Of a DNA stretch of 64,000 bases, positions 35,102-44,716 are shown one piece after another. The notes under the pieces were generated by a model. It ran no database searches. It saw only the letters and a program-made list of their open reading frames with translations, and was not told the DNA's origin. The DNA is from a virus. The translations under genes and the position numbers were made by a program. Within the stretch, counting starts at the first letter, position 1, and every line of letters begins with the position of its first letter. The stretch lies in IMG/VR virus record IMGVR_UViG_3300043446_001478, positions 1-64,000 of that record; one strand, 5' to 3'.

Positions 35102-38100
35102 TGTTTGAGGATGTTGATCTTAAAAAACATTTAGAGAGTTCTTCTGTAGTTAGAACAAAGACTGCAGTTGTGGCAGAGTGGAATTTAAACTCTCCTAATA
35201 ATATTTTTAAAATTGGAAACTATCGATATAGGCCAACACAAACTGATTCTAATTATAAATTAATTCCAAATACATTTGATGCATATGAGGATGAAAACAC
35301 ATCAATACCATTTTATTTTAATGCCACAGACTCTGATGTTATTGTAGATGGTGGTTATGACGATGATGGTTTGCCTGTAAGTTTAAAACAAAATAAAGAA
35401 AAATTAAAAATGCTTTATTCCTTGGAAGATTGTTTTAAAATGTTTAGGCCAAGATCAGGAATCAATAAAGCAAGATTTTTGCCAGGTAGTTATTTACATC
35501 ATCCAAATATAAATATGGCTAACAGACCAAGATATTATATGCCAGATAAAAAAGATCCCTTTAAATATTGGACATCTTTTAGAACAGAGAATGGCTTAGA
35601 GTATGGAATATCTATTGCAAAAAATGGAGAAAATGCAATAGAAGATACTGCACCATTTATTGTTTATAAAGAAGATGTTGCTGCAAATAGAATTATTGTT
35701 AAGATGCAAACCCACGTTGGAGAAATAGATTTAGGAACATTTTCTTCAGCATCACAGGCAATATCTGATCCATTTTATGGAGACACAAATAAAGCAACAC
35801 CTGTGAAATGGAAAGTTCAAGCATTAAAAAATAATACGTGGTCAGATATTATTTCATTTAATCAATCATCTAAAAGATCAGACGGCACACCAATAATTGG
35901 CTCTGATGGTTATGTAGAACTATCATATGGATTAAAGGTGCCAAAACAATATAAAGATATTTTTATTTTTGCAGAACAGTATTCATCTACTACCTTATTA
36001 CCAGAACAATCTGTTAATGGTTATTCATATTTAATTATTGAAAATTCAAATGACATAGGTACATTTTATATTTGGCTTGATGAGGTTAACGAATACAGAA
36101 CATTCATACCAGATTACGGGTGGCACTTAGAAGAATCTGAGGTAGATAGGCTTACTAACTTTGTAACAGATATGACAGATCCTTCAAAATATCTAACATC
36201 TGGAACATCTTATAAATTTAGAGAATTTGAAAAAATAAGAGGAGTAAGACTTGTTGTAGAAACAATGAATAAAGCAAATTGTACATTTGACCTAATAGAG
36301 ATTTCACCAAGACTTTGTGCTAATATTTCAGACAAAGTAAAATCTTTTTCATTAAGAAAAAATGCTTCAGACTTAGGCGTTAGTGGAATGCCTGTTGGAC
36401 AACTACTTGCCTCAAATGGATCTATTGAGATTTTTGATTATGACGATGCCTTTAATTCTAATAATGAAAATAGCATTATTAAAAATTTAATTAATAGACA
36501 TATACAGTTTAAGTTTTATGATATTGTTTTTAATGTTGATGGTTGGGATTATTTTGTTCCTTTAAAAACTCTATACTCAGATGGATTTGCACAAATTAAT
36601 AATACAGATCAAACAGTGCAATTAGAGTTAAGAGATTTATTCTTTTATCTTGAAAGTATGACAGCACCGCAAACACTTATGACAAATGTTTCTTTAAGTT
36701 CTGCGGTTGCTATGTTACTTGATTCAATAGGTTTTTCAAACTATGTTATAAAAAGAGTAGATGGTGAAACAGAATTAATTATTCCATATTTTTATGTTGA
36801 GCCAGACGTTAGTGTGGCAGAAGTTTTGCAAAATCTTGCTATATCTACACAAACAGCAATGTTCTTTGATGAATATAATGATTTTGTTATGATGAGTAAA
36901 GACTATATGATGCCAACATTAGACCAAAGAGAAACATCAATAATTTTGTCTGGCAACGAAAAAGAATCTGACTCTGATGTTTTACCAAATATTATAGAAC
37001 TCTCAGCCCAAGAAAATCAAGTTTACAATGACGGCAAAATAAATTATTCACAAAAATATATACAAAGATCTGTTGGAACAATTAAACAGGCAAGTTTAAT
37101 TGATATGGATAGGTCTTGGATATATAAACCAGTATTGCTGTGGGAAGTTGCTGGAACAGAAAATACAAAATCTATTAATGGTGAAACAGCGTCACAATCT
37201 AGTTATATTCTTTCTGCAATTCCATTAAATTCAAATTTATCAGATAGTTTACCTACAGTTGTCAATAGGCAGGTAATAAATAATGTGATGGATCTTGGAG
37301 AAGGAGTTTACTGGATTGCTAGATATAATGGATATTTTTATTCAAATGGAGAAATTATTAAGTATGATGCTGTTCAATTTAATGTTAGCGGGGAAGGCAA
37401 TGTTTGGATTAGCAGTAATCAAGAGTATCAGTATTACTTTTCTAAATTACCCTTTAATGGAAAGATATATCCAACTGGGCTAGTTAGAATTTATTCAGAA
37501 CCAGATTATGAACAAGTTAGTGGATTTTTAAAATTAAAAAATGGTGCTGTATCAAAGCATGGTCGTGGACAATTTGGAACATCTATAACAACACATAATT
37601 CTGGACTTTCTGATTATTGGACAGACAATACAAATGTACGTGGCTGTATGATGCAGTCAAAATACTTATTTCAAAATGATTTAACGTTGCCTACAACTGT
37701 ACAAGGAACTGCTGGCCGAAATGATGCATTGGCACAAAAAAGTACAAGGACTGGAGTAATTAAAAACTTCATGTCATCAACTTATAATTCAGAGTCTGAT
37801 ATAAATACATTTAAACAAACTAAACCTGGAACGATACAATCATCAGCGTTAGTTATGCAAGGACCTTCCTTTTCAGCCACAGATAAACCAAAAGATTTTA
37901 TTTCGTATATTTATAAACCATTACAAAATAGTTTTAGGCATTTTGGTACAAGAATGAGAATTATTGGAAAAATTGAAAATGGTGCAAACAGAATTCAAAC
38001 TGCAAATGGAAGTACAAACTATTTTACTATTCCAGGACTTACACCAGATAAAGATATTACAATTTCTGGCGGTGGCGGTGGATTAGCCGTTATGATTAAT

Positions 38101-39354
38101 CCAGAAACAAATAATGGATATTATTTAGAACTAGGTGCTTTAGGTAGCGCAAGTATAACCTCCTTGGAAAAACAAAACGTACACAATGTATTATTTTATA
38201 AAATAAAAAAGGACTCTGCTTCATCTGATGCAATTCCTGTAAAAATTTGGGAAGGTTTAGGAAATATTATTGTTGACGATGGTAAGTTTACTGGTCAATA
38301 CAGAATGGTAGCAGAGCAAAATCCTACAGTTTATGATATAGGAATTGAATATGAGAATATAGGAAATTCAAGAAAATTTTATATTTATATGAATGGTTCT
38401 CTTTTAACTACTGTTGTAGACCAAGATCCACTTCCAGTTTATAATAATATGGCTCTTTTTGTGCGTGGTTCATCAAGAGTAATGTTTGAAAACATATATG
38501 CACTTGCAAATAACTATAGTCAAAATACACAATTTGCTCTAAACACTCCAGTTAATTCTATTTTTGATAATGAGATCGATGCAACAGAGTCTTTCAGAAA
38601 ATATGCAATGAGTGGTGTCGTTCAAGGAACATACCTATCTGGTATTAATAGTTCAGAAGCACCTAAGTATAGTATTTATTTTGAAGAGTTTGGAACAATT
38701 ATGAGAGAGGCAGCAACATTTAATATTAGATATGATAAGGCTTATCCAGCACTATATGCAAAATTATCACCAACCTTTAATAGAATAAAGGGTTATACCA
38801 TTTCAGGCTTTAGGGCAGGATCTTATGGTGCAGAGTTTATGATATTTAATGCAACAGATACTGCTTTAAGTTTAGACGAAACAACTGGTAATTATTTAAG
38901 AATTCAGGGTGTAACATTTACACAACAATCAAATAACGAACTTTCTGTTGATGACTATTTTTCAAAAAATAGTTCTTTGTCAGATCCAGTAATTGAAGGA
39001 TCAACAGTGGTAGTTAATCCATTTAAAGTTGCCAAAGATTATGAAGATATTAAGTTAAGCAGAATGACATATGGACGAAAAGATTTTTCTATCACGACAT
39101 CATATGTTCAAACACAAGATGATGCTAACAACTTAATGAAATGGATACTAAGTAAAATTACAAAACCAAGAAAATCTTTAGGTGTTAGAATTTTTAGCAA
39201 TCCAACAATTCAACTCGGGGATATTGTTTCTGTTAAATATAAAAAAGATGATGTTGAAAAAATAGAAAATGCTAGATATGTGGTATACTCAATTGAATAC
39301 TCTAAAGATATCAGTGGACCAAGCATGAGTTTATATTTAAGTGAGGTAGCGTAA
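35101..39354 (+). CDS. Large minor tail / tail-tip protein
   Basis: 1,417 residues, started by TAATG coupling after GGAAGAGG. The N-terminal ~550 residues contain an early strand (TAVVAEWNLNSPNN) and a tail-hub-like section with many short strands. Around residues 970-1140 a LamG-like jelly-roll appears (GGGGGLAVMINPETNNGYYLEL ... RKFYIYMNGSLLTTV). The C-terminus (GVRIFSNPTIQLGDIVSVKYKKD ... YVVYSIEYSKDISGPSMSLYLSEV) looks like the phage-hub end seen in Tal/gp27-type proteins. I infer the tail-tip hub with an embedded carbohydrate-binding module. Confidence 0.7.
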   Translation: MFEDVDLKKHLESSSVVRTKTAVVAEWNLNSPNNIFKIGNYRYRPTQTDSNYKLIPNTFDAYEDENTSIPFYFNATDSDVIVDGGYDDDGLPVSLKQNKEKLKMLYSLEDCFKMFRPRSGINKARFLPGSYLHHPNINMANRPRYYMPDKKDPFKYWTSFRTENGLEYGISIAKNGENAIEDTAPFIVYKEDVAANRIIVKMQTHVGEIDLGTFSSASQAISDPFYGDTNKATPVKWKVQALKNNTWSDIISFNQSSKRSDGTPIIGSDGYVELSYGLKVPKQYKDIFIFAEQYSSTTLLPEQSVNGYSYLIIENSNDIGTFYIWLDEVNEYRTFIPDYGWHLEESEVDRLTNFVTDMTDPSKYLTSGTSYKFREFEKIRGVRLVVETMNKANCTFDLIEISPRLCANISDKVKSFSLRKNASDLGVSGMPVGQLLASNGSIEIFDYDDAFNSNNENSIIKNLINRHIQFKFYDIVFNVDGWDYFVPLKTLYSDGFAQINNTDQTVQLELRDLFFYLESMTAPQTLMTNVSLSSAVAMLLDSIGFSNYVIKRVDGETELIIPYFYVEPDVSVAEVLQNLAISTQTAMFFDEYNDFVMMSKDYMMPTLDQRETSIILSGNEKESDSDVLPNIIELSAQENQVYNDGKINYSQKYIQRSVGTIKQASLIDMDRSWIYKPVLLWEVAGTENTKSINGETASQSSYILSAIPLNSNLSDSLPTVVNRQVINNVMDLGEGVYWIARYNGYFYSNGEIIKYDAVQFNVSGEGNVWISSNQEYQYYFSKLPFNGKIYPTGLVRIYSEPDYEQVSGFLKLKNGAVSKHGRGQFGTSITTHNSGLSDYWTDNTNVRGCMMQSKYLFQNDLTLPTTVQGTAGRNDALAQKSTRTGVIKNFMSSTYNSESDINTFKQTKPGTIQSSALVMQGPSFSATDKPKDFISYIYKPLQNSFRHFGTRMRIIGKIENGANRIQTANGSTNYFTIPGLTPDKDITISGGGGGLAVMINPETNNGYYLELGALGSASITSLEKQNVHNVLFYKIKKDSASSDAIPVKIWEGLGNIIVDDGKFTGQYRMVAEQNPTVYDIGIEYENIGNSRKFYIYMNGSLLTTVVDQDPLPVYNNMALFVRGSSRVMFENIYALANNYSQNTQFALNTPVNSIFDNEIDATESFRKYAMSGVVQGTYLSGINSSEAPKYSIYFEEFGTIMREAATFNIRYDKAYPALYAKLSPTFNRIKGYTISGFRAGSYGAEFMIFNATDTALSLDETTGNYLRIQGVTFTQQSNNELSVDDYFSKNSSLSDPVIEGSTVVVNPFKVAKDYEDIKLSRMTYGRKDFSITTSYVQTQDDANNLMKWILSKITKPRKSLGVRIFSNPTIQLGDIVSVKYKKDDVEKIENARYVVYSIEYSKDISGPSMSLYLSEVA

Positions 39355-39899
39355 TGGTTGAAGCAACTCCAAATATTCCTACTGCATCGACAACACAGCC
39401 AGTAACTTCTGCAGTTAAGGTCGCTACACCAGATTTAATATTAAAGCCAAATGAATCTACACCTATAGAAATAATGACAGACCTGATATTTGAAGATATC
39501 GGAGGAATTGAATTAATTAATATATCTAGAAATGATTTAATTAATGGTCAGAATGTTATTTATAAACCAATTAAAAACTTAAGTTCAATATTTTTTCAAT
39601 ATAATCCACAAAATGTTTTGTCTTTACAAAAAACATCAGAATCATATTTTAAAAACTTTCCCATAAAATTAGGAGACAGGGTTCCAGATTGCGGAACAGG
39701 ATATACTAGAACATATAACAACCCCTTAGATTTAGAAGACTATACCGATACTGGAAATTGTAAAATTGTTTATTGTGATCCAGTCGATGGAAGCCTTGTA
39801 ATTAATGTTATTAATATGGGCAAAGAAGAACAGGTAGAGGTAGAAATTCTTCAACGGGGCGTTGTTCTTAGTGATACAATATACCAGGTGATATTATGA
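39354..39899 (+). CDS. Tail-tip-associated protein, unknown
   Basis: 181 residues, TAATG-coupled to the hub gene after GTGAGG. The first ~40 residues are Pro/Thr-rich and flexible (IPTASTTQPVTSAVK). The rest is beta-rich, with LIFEDIGGIELINISRNDLING and a conserved-looking GDRVPDCGTGYTRTYN segment containing a Cys. ATGA overlap with the next gene. A baseplate or fibre-anchoring role fits the position; no family recognised. Confidence 0.65.
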   Translation: MVEATPNIPTASTTQPVTSAVKVATPDLILKPNESTPIEIMTDLIFEDIGGIELINISRNDLINGQNVIYKPIKNLSSIFFQYNPQNVLSLQKTSESYFKNFPIKLGDRVPDCGTGYTRTYNNPLDLEDYTDTGNCKIVYCDPVDGSLVINVINMGKEEQVEVEILQRGVVLSDTIYQVIL

Positions 39900-41068
39900 T
39901 AACAAATAACGGTAAAAATATAATAGCAAAATATCTTGTAGGCCAATCCCCAGCGTATGCCTCATATATTGCAGTTGGCTGCGGATCAAAACCATTAGAT
40001 ACAGACGGTACATTTGGAAACTATTCTGCAAAGGAAGCATTAGATTTTGAGATGTTCCGTGTTCCTATAACCTCCAGGGGATTTATTAAAGACGAGGATG
40101 GCACAGCAAAGATTGTATTAACTGCAGAACTTCCAACAGAAGAAAGATATGAGATTTCTGAAATTGGAGTTTATTCTGCAGGAGCAAATCCAACTGCTGG
40201 AGCATATGATAGTAAAACATTATTTGCTTTTTCTGAAGAGGAAAGTTGGAAGTATAATAATATTTCTGCATTAACTTCAAAATATGAACCATTAGATTCA
40301 ACTGGCGAGGCTGGAAATATTCATATTAAAATTCCTACAGGTCAGCCAAATGCGGGAGAAGATTTAATGGCATTTCAAACTAATGCTAATAATAGAATAT
40401 TCACTAACCCTTCTAGAGAAACAAGATATGAAAGATGTAGATTTTTAAATAATATAGTAATTACAAATGGATATATGTCTGATTTAACAACTCAGGTTGT
40501 AAGTGGGCAAACAAAATTAACAGCAGGTCCTGGCAGCAACTACATCTCATTATCTGCGACAAGTCTTTCTTTAAATAAAAATGCACCAACAGATCAACTA
40601 AAACTTGCATTTTCTGTTATTAATAAAAACAAAAATACTGTTTCTCCAGTAAATCCAGAAAAAGTTTATATTCTTATAGAATTTTCTAATAGCGATACTT
40701 TTGGAGAAGGACAGTGGGCAAGGTTTGAAACAATTCTTGATAACAGTAATTATGATTTTTCCTTAAACCGTTATTTTGTATCTACAAAAACATTACAAGA
40801 ACTTACAAAAAGTTCAGACGGTTTTGATTGGTCTGCTGTTACTAATGTTAAAATTTATACTACCGTAATTGCAAATGGCTCAAAATCTGGAGACTTTTAT
40901 GTATGTCTTGATGCACTAAGATTAGAAAATGTAACATCTGTAAATCCATTGTATGGTCTTGTTGGTTATACTGTAATTAAAAATACAGATGCAAAGACAA
41001 TTATTAAAAATGCAAATACTACAAGTTATATAGAATTTAGATTTGCAGTAGGCGTTAATAATGTCTAA
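39896..41068 (+). CDS. Tail fibre/appendage protein, putative
   Basis: 390 residues, ATGA-coupled. The N-terminus reads MITNNGKNIIAKYLVGQ then SYIAVGCGSKP, and RYEISEIGVYSAG follows near 82-94; this N-domain is common in phage appendage proteins that attach to the tip. The remaining ~230 residues are Asn/Thr/Ser-rich beta strands, including VYILIEFSNSDTFGEGQW and NVKIYTTVIANGSKSGDFYVCLDALRLE, a jelly-roll-like ending that may bind glycans. Confidence 0.65.
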   Translation: MITNNGKNIIAKYLVGQSPAYASYIAVGCGSKPLDTDGTFGNYSAKEALDFEMFRVPITSRGFIKDEDGTAKIVLTAELPTEERYEISEIGVYSAGANPTAGAYDSKTLFAFSEEESWKYNNISALTSKYEPLDSTGEAGNIHIKIPTGQPNAGEDLMAFQTNANNRIFTNPSRETRYERCRFLNNIVITNGYMSDLTTQVVSGQTKLTAGPGSNYISLSATSLSLNKNAPTDQLKLAFSVINKNKNTVSPVNPEKVYILIEFSNSDTFGEGQWARFETILDNSNYDFSLNRYFVSTKTLQELTKSSDGFDWSAVTNVKIYTTVIANGSKSGDFYVCLDALRLENVTSVNPLYGLVGYTVIKNTDAKTIIKNANTTSYIEFRFAVGVNNV

Positions 41069-41492
41069 TACTCCAGATTCAGGAATTAAAAAAGTTATAA
41101 TTCCAAGATCATCATTACCACCAGTTGGAAAAGATGGAAAGTATTTAGTTAGATATAGAATAGTTTCAACAGATAGAAACAGATATTCTCACTGGTCCCC
41201 AATATATAATATATCAGGAAAGACTGTAGAAACAGTTACAGGTTCTGTTCAAAAAGTAGGAAACATTATAATGGTTGCTTGGAATATGGTTTCCGATATA
41301 TCTTCCTATGATATTTTTATTAAATATGATAGTGAAACTAATTACACATATCACGGATCAACATCTTCCAATAATTACTCCATTATCAGTCAGGGAACAA
41401 CTACTGCTAATGTTGCTGTACAAATAGGCGGAATTATTAAAGAACAGAACAATGCTAATACTATTTATACTGGAACTATAAGTTTGGTATAA
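41061..41492 (+). CDS. Small appendage protein, fibronectin-III-like
   Basis: 143 residues overlapping the previous gene by eight bases. The pattern YLVRYRIVSTDRNRYSHWSP followed by IIMVAWNMVSDISSYDIFIKY matches the strand layout of a fibronectin type III domain, common in phage tail proteins. A continuation of the previous chain seems likely in related phages, so the pair may be a split gene. Confidence 0.6.
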   Translation: MSNTPDSGIKKVIIPRSSLPPVGKDGKYLVRYRIVSTDRNRYSHWSPIYNISGKTVETVTGSVQKVGNIIMVAWNMVSDISSYDIFIKYDSETNYTYHGSTSSNNYSIISQGTTTANVAVQIGGIIKEQNNANTIYTGTISLV

Positions 41493-41493
41493 T
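41485..41493 (+). promoter_or_regulatory. Extended -10 promoter
   Basis: TGG-TATAAT overlaps the stop of the 41061 gene; CAGGAGG lies close to ATG 41509, so the expected start of the RNA would include little more than the ribosome site. Confidence 0.55.
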
Positions 41494-41508
41494 TATCCAG
41501 GAGGAATT

Positions 41509-41952
41509 ATGGCAAAAGTACCACTACCAGAACGAGGACAACCATTAGACGTAAACTATTTGTTTACCTTAGCAAATGCTATTAATGAGGTGGCTCAATC
41601 AATTTCGCCATCCTCTTCTAAATATGTAACCATAGATGTTGCAGGCACAGACAGACAATCTGTCAAAGCATCAGAAGCAAGAATAATTGGCACATATAAG
41701 GTAGTAGTTACCGACTCTTCAAGAAATGTTGGAGACGAAGAACCATTTGAATATGCTTATCCAGCAGAATTTAAATTTAAACCAATTGCAGTTGCTACTG
41801 CAGAAAATATTGGATTGACTAATGCTGGAGAAAATGTTTCAGTAGTTTTAAAGAGTGTTGGAACTTCAAAGGTAGAAGGGTTGGTAAGATTTAATGAAAC
41901 TGGCAAACTGTCAGTTGCCGTTAATATTCTGGTCGTCGGCATACCGCTTTAA
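41509..41952 (+). CDS. Putative virion appendage protein, unknown
   Basis: 147 residues with GGAGG five bases upstream. A short helical start (LDVNYLFTLANAINEVAQSI) leads into a beta domain (YAYPAEFKFKPIAVATAEN ... NVSVVLKSVGTSKVEGLVRFNETGKLSVAVNILVVG, read in parts). The helix plus beta sandwich resembles small trimeric phage appendage proteins. Its own promoter and ribosome site suggest higher copy number than its neighbours. Confidence 0.6.
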   Translation: MAKVPLPERGQPLDVNYLFTLANAINEVAQSISPSSSKYVTIDVAGTDRQSVKASEARIIGTYKVVVTDSSRNVGDEEPFEYAYPAEFKFKPIAVATAENIGLTNAGENVSVVLKSVGTSKVEGLVRFNETGKLSVAVNILVVGIPL

Positions 41953-42143
41953 TGATAAATTGTATAAAGTGTTCAAGAAAAATGATGATAGACAGAGTTT
42001 ACAATTCTGTATCTCATTTAGAAATATACTGCCTTTGTTGTGGATCAAGAAAGTTTTTCCATCCACCGTCTGATTCGGAGGAAGGTAAATGGCTACTAAA
42101 AAAGGAAATAGAACGAGCGAAGAATACAATCTCGCCTCTGTAA
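41952..42143 (+). CDS. Small zinc-ribbon protein
   Basis: 63 residues, TAATG-coupled to the appendage gene. CIKC at 4-7 and CLCC at 28-31 form a four-Cys zinc site of the treble-clef/ribbon kind, followed by a basic helix. It overlaps the next gene by 55 bases, which is long for this genome, but both have plausible starts. Possibly a DNA- or RNA-binding regulator at the switch from structural to replication genes. Confidence 0.6.
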   Translation: MINCIKCSRKMMIDRVYNSVSHLEIYCLCCGSRKFFHPPSDSEEGKWLLKKEIERAKNTISPL

Positions 42144-42631
42144 TACCTGGAAATAAAAAAGTTTGGTTTTTAAATAAAGATCTTGTTAGAGTTGTGCATT
42201 ATAACAGATCAAATGGCATTATGTCAATTTATAACATTAATAAAGATAGATTAGAAAGTTGCTTGATAAATGATTTTAAAACCAAAAGAGAACGGGCATA
42301 TACAGTAGGAGAAACTGCTGATTTAGTTAATAGACATAAAAAGTATATGCCCTCATTAATGAAGCGTGGAATTATTCCATTTCCAACAGGATCGCAAAAG
42401 GGTGGTGCTCGTGGATGGCAAGTAAGATCTTATTATTCAGAATCGCAAGTTCGTGAGATTCGTGATATACTGGCTACATACCATATTGGTAGACCAAGAA
42501 AAGATAATTTAATAACAAATGATATCACTCCCACAAAGGCTGAGTTGACACGCAGAATGGGAGATGGTATACTGACATATACGAAGACTGAAGATGGAAG
42601 ATTCATTCCAGTTTGGTCAGAATCAATTTAA
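42089..42631 (+). CDS. MerR/excisionase-like DNA-binding protein
   Basis: 180 residues with GGAGGAAGG before the ATG. Residues ~70-130 form a winged helix-turn-helix of the MerR kind: AYTVGETADLVNRHKKYMP, then MKRGIIPFPTG and SYYSESQVREIRDIL. The N-terminal ~65 residues are a small beta domain. Related HTH proteins in actinophages sit between tail and replication genes and are thought to regulate transcription. The strong promoter for the replication genes lies inside its 3' end. Confidence 0.75.
   Translation: MATKKGNRTSEEYNLASVIPGNKKVWFLNKDLVRVVHYNRSNGIMSIYNINKDRLESCLINDFKTKRERAYTVGETADLVNRHKKYMPSLMKRGIIPFPTGSQKGGARGWQVRSYYSESQVREIRDILATYHIGRPRKDNLITNDITPTKAELTRRMGDGILTYTKTEDGRFIPVWSESI
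42545..42573 (+). promoter_or_regulatory. Consensus promoter for the replication module
   Basis: TTGACA at 42545-42550, exactly 17-nt spacer, TATACT at 42568-42573 with TG at 42565. This near-perfect sigma-70 type promoter lies inside the end of the HTH gene and points into the replication genes. Confidence 0.8.
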
Positions 42632-42645
42632 CAGAAGGGTATGAA

Positions 42646-42852
42646 ATGGAAGATACTAAAGTATCAGTAACGCTTGGGTATACACTAAACCTTGGAAATT
42701 TCCAATCTTTAAGACTAGATCTTGGCGTTGTAGACTCAAAGCGTGATGGAGAAAATACAGATCAGGCGTTTGAGCGTGTATATAAATTTGTTGAAGATAA
42801 ACTAACAGCAAAAATAGCAGAAGCGAAAGTTGAACTAGCAGAAAGCGAATAA
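42646..42852 (+). CDS. Small protein, unknown
   Basis: 68 residues from ATG 42646; an in-frame TTG at 42613 is inside the previous gene. VSVTLGYTLNLGNFQSLRLDLGVVDSK suggests a beta hairpin, and the second half is a helix (ERVYKFVEDKLTAKIAEAKVEL). This beta-then-helix plan, with variants of NLGNFQS, is common in phage early regions, in my recollection next to replication genes. First gene downstream of the consensus promoter, so probably expressed early. Confidence 0.7.
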   Translation: MEDTKVSVTLGYTLNLGNFQSLRLDLGVVDSKRDGENTDQAFERVYKFVEDKLTAKIAEAKVELAESE

Positions 42853-42853
42853 T

Positions 42854-43162
42854 GTGACCGACAAACAGAAGCGCATGGCTCTGTTAAGTAGGTTTGATAA
42901 ACATTATAAGTTTAAACTAGAACAGAAGCCACAGTACAATAGGTGGGTAGAGCAGTGGTCTGCTGATGCACTTATTGAGTCGTACGGCTTAGATAAGTGC
43001 TATGAATTATTAGAATATTATTTTGATATTACTCCAAACCCTTCTTGGAATCATTTTGCATATATTGCAGATGATATACTGGTAAGTATACAGGAACAAG
43101 AAAAAGATTTAAAAGAACGAGAACAGCGTAGACAGAAAGCGAAGGAATGGCTAAGTGAATAA
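42854..43162 (+). CDS. Unknown protein before DnaB; possible helicase loader
   Basis: 102 residues from GTG 42854, one base after the previous stop. All helical: KHYKFKLEQKPQYNRWVEQW, then LIESYGLDKCYELLEYYF and a charged C-terminal coil (EQEKDLKEREQRRQKAKEW). It overlaps the helicase gene by eight bases. A small helical protein directly upstream of a DnaB gene is where loaders or helicase accessory factors occur; no motif proves this. Confidence 0.6.
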   Translation: MTDKQKRMALLSRFDKHYKFKLEQKPQYNRWVEQWSADALIESYGLDKCYELLEYYFDITPNPSWNHFAYIADDILVSIQEQEKDLKEREQRRQKAKEWLSE

Positions 43163-44381
43163 TTCAGAAGTAAGATTAATATCAGCCGTTCTCAAAGACA
43201 AGCAAGCACATGTCATGTTGCAGGCAAACGTTGAGGGTATTCTAAAAACACATTTAGATGTTTGGCAGTTTATTAGAAAATATTATGAGCATAATGGAAC
43301 AGTTCCTCCAGTAGAACTAGTTGTAGAAAAGTTTAGAGACTTTGAAGTTGTAGATGGTATTGGATCAACAAAACATCACCTTGAAGAATTACAGTCAGAA
43401 TATTTAGTTAATAGTTTAAAAGATATATTAAGATCTGCTGCAACAGATGTTCAGGGTGGACTTGGATTAGAAGCATTAGAGTCTTTAATTGCTAAGACTG
43501 CAGAACTTAGAAAAAACACAGCAGCCATTCGTGACATTGATGTAACAGATCTTGATTCTGCTGTTGCATATTTTGAAAATCTTAAGAAGCAACAAGAGGC
43601 TGGTGCACTTGGAATTAAAACTGGTCTTCCAGGGTTCGATAACTACCTACCTTCTGGAATCATGCCAGGGCAGTTAGGAGTCTTTCTTGCATATCCAGGC
43701 ATAGGAAAGTCATGGTTGTCTCTCTATTTCGCTGTACAGGCTTGGAAACAGGGTCGTAGCCCAATGATCATAAGTCTTGAAATGTCTGAAGTTGAAGTTA
43801 GAAATCGTGTATTTGCAATTATGGGAGAGGGCGTTTGGTCTCATCGTAAATTAAGTGCGGGACAGGTAGAGATGGACATGCTTAAATCATGGCATACTAA
43901 AACAGTTAAGGGTAAGCCAGAGTTCCACATTATTTCAAACGATACTGGTGGTGATATCAATCCTATGGTTCTTCGTGGAAAGATTGATCAATATAAACCA
44001 GATTTCGTTATTGTTGATTACCTCCAACTTATGTCTCCAAATCAAAAGTCAGATAACGAAACTGTAAGAATGAAAAATCTTTCACGTGAATTAAAGTTAA
44101 TGGCTATTGCAGAAGAAGTTCCTATTATTGCTATTTCGTCTGCCACCCCTGATGATGTAACTAAACTTGAAACCGTTCCAACACTTGGTCAAACTGCATG
44201 GTCAAGACAGATTGCCTACGACGCAGACTGGGTTTTGGCACTTGGTCGAGGTACAAATAGTGATATTATAGAATGCGTATTTCGAAAGAACCGTAATGGT
44301 TTTATGGGCGAATTCTTAGTTCAGGCTGATTTTGACAAGGGATATTATAGATACAAGGATTATGAAGATAAGTCAGTATAA
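43155..44381 (+). CDS. Replicative DNA helicase, DnaB-like
   Basis: 408 residues, GTG start after AAGGAATGG. The N-terminal ~120 residues match the DnaB helical domain. The RecA-type motor has Walker A PGIGKSW at 181-187, LEM at 208-210, and Walker B FVIVDYLQLM near 285, followed by the QLSR-like switch region and KNRNGFMGEF near the C-terminus (arginine finger region FRKNRNG). It should be the hexameric 5'-3' helicase that works with the DnaG-like primase at 44635. Confidence 0.93.
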   Translation: MNNSEVRLISAVLKDKQAHVMLQANVEGILKTHLDVWQFIRKYYEHNGTVPPVELVVEKFRDFEVVDGIGSTKHHLEELQSEYLVNSLKDILRSAATDVQGGLGLEALESLIAKTAELRKNTAAIRDIDVTDLDSAVAYFENLKKQQEAGALGIKTGLPGFDNYLPSGIMPGQLGVFLAYPGIGKSWLSLYFAVQAWKQGRSPMIISLEMSEVEVRNRVFAIMGEGVWSHRKLSAGQVEMDMLKSWHTKTVKGKPEFHIISNDTGGDINPMVLRGKIDQYKPDFVIVDYLQLMSPNQKSDNETVRMKNLSRELKLMAIAEEVPIIAISSATPDDVTKLETVPTLGQTAWSRQIAYDADWVLALGRGTNSDIIECVFRKNRNGFMGEFLVQADFDKGYYRYKDYEDKSV

Positions 44382-44389
44382 TATGCGGT

Positions 44390-44716
44390 ATGGAGACATA
44401 TCAGCACAAACCAATAAAAAGGTTTGGAATGGACGGAGTAATCTACGATGACTCATCCATATATAGATTGCAGCAAGAATATATCAGGTTACTGGTATCT
44501 GAGATGCGTCTATCTGGGTATGTTCCAAGGTTTGATATTGATCCACAATTTACAATAGAATATAATGAAAAAAATAATACATATAACTTTATACTAAGCA
44601 TATACGGAATATATATAGGGAGAAAGAAAAGCGAATGGATATTAGGAATAGACGGAACGAAAGCAATGCCTATACAGCCAACCAAATCAAGAGAGTACTC
44701 GCAGGATCTGGCTTAA
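44390..44716 (+). CDS. Unknown small protein between helicase and primase
   Basis: 108 residues. TATAAT at 44377-44382, overlapping the helicase stop, ends seven bases before the ATG, resembling the leaderless promoters elsewhere but without an upstream TG. The sequence is helical early (IYRLQQEYIRLLVSEMRLSGY) and beta later (FTIEYNEKNNTYNFILSIYGIYIG). It overlaps the primase by 82 bases. No family recognised. Confidence 0.6.
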   Translation: METYQHKPIKRFGMDGVIYDDSSIYRLQQEYIRLLVSEMRLSGYVPRFDIDPQFTIEYNEKNNTYNFILSIYGIYIGRKKSEWILGIDGTKAMPIQPTKSREYSQDLA

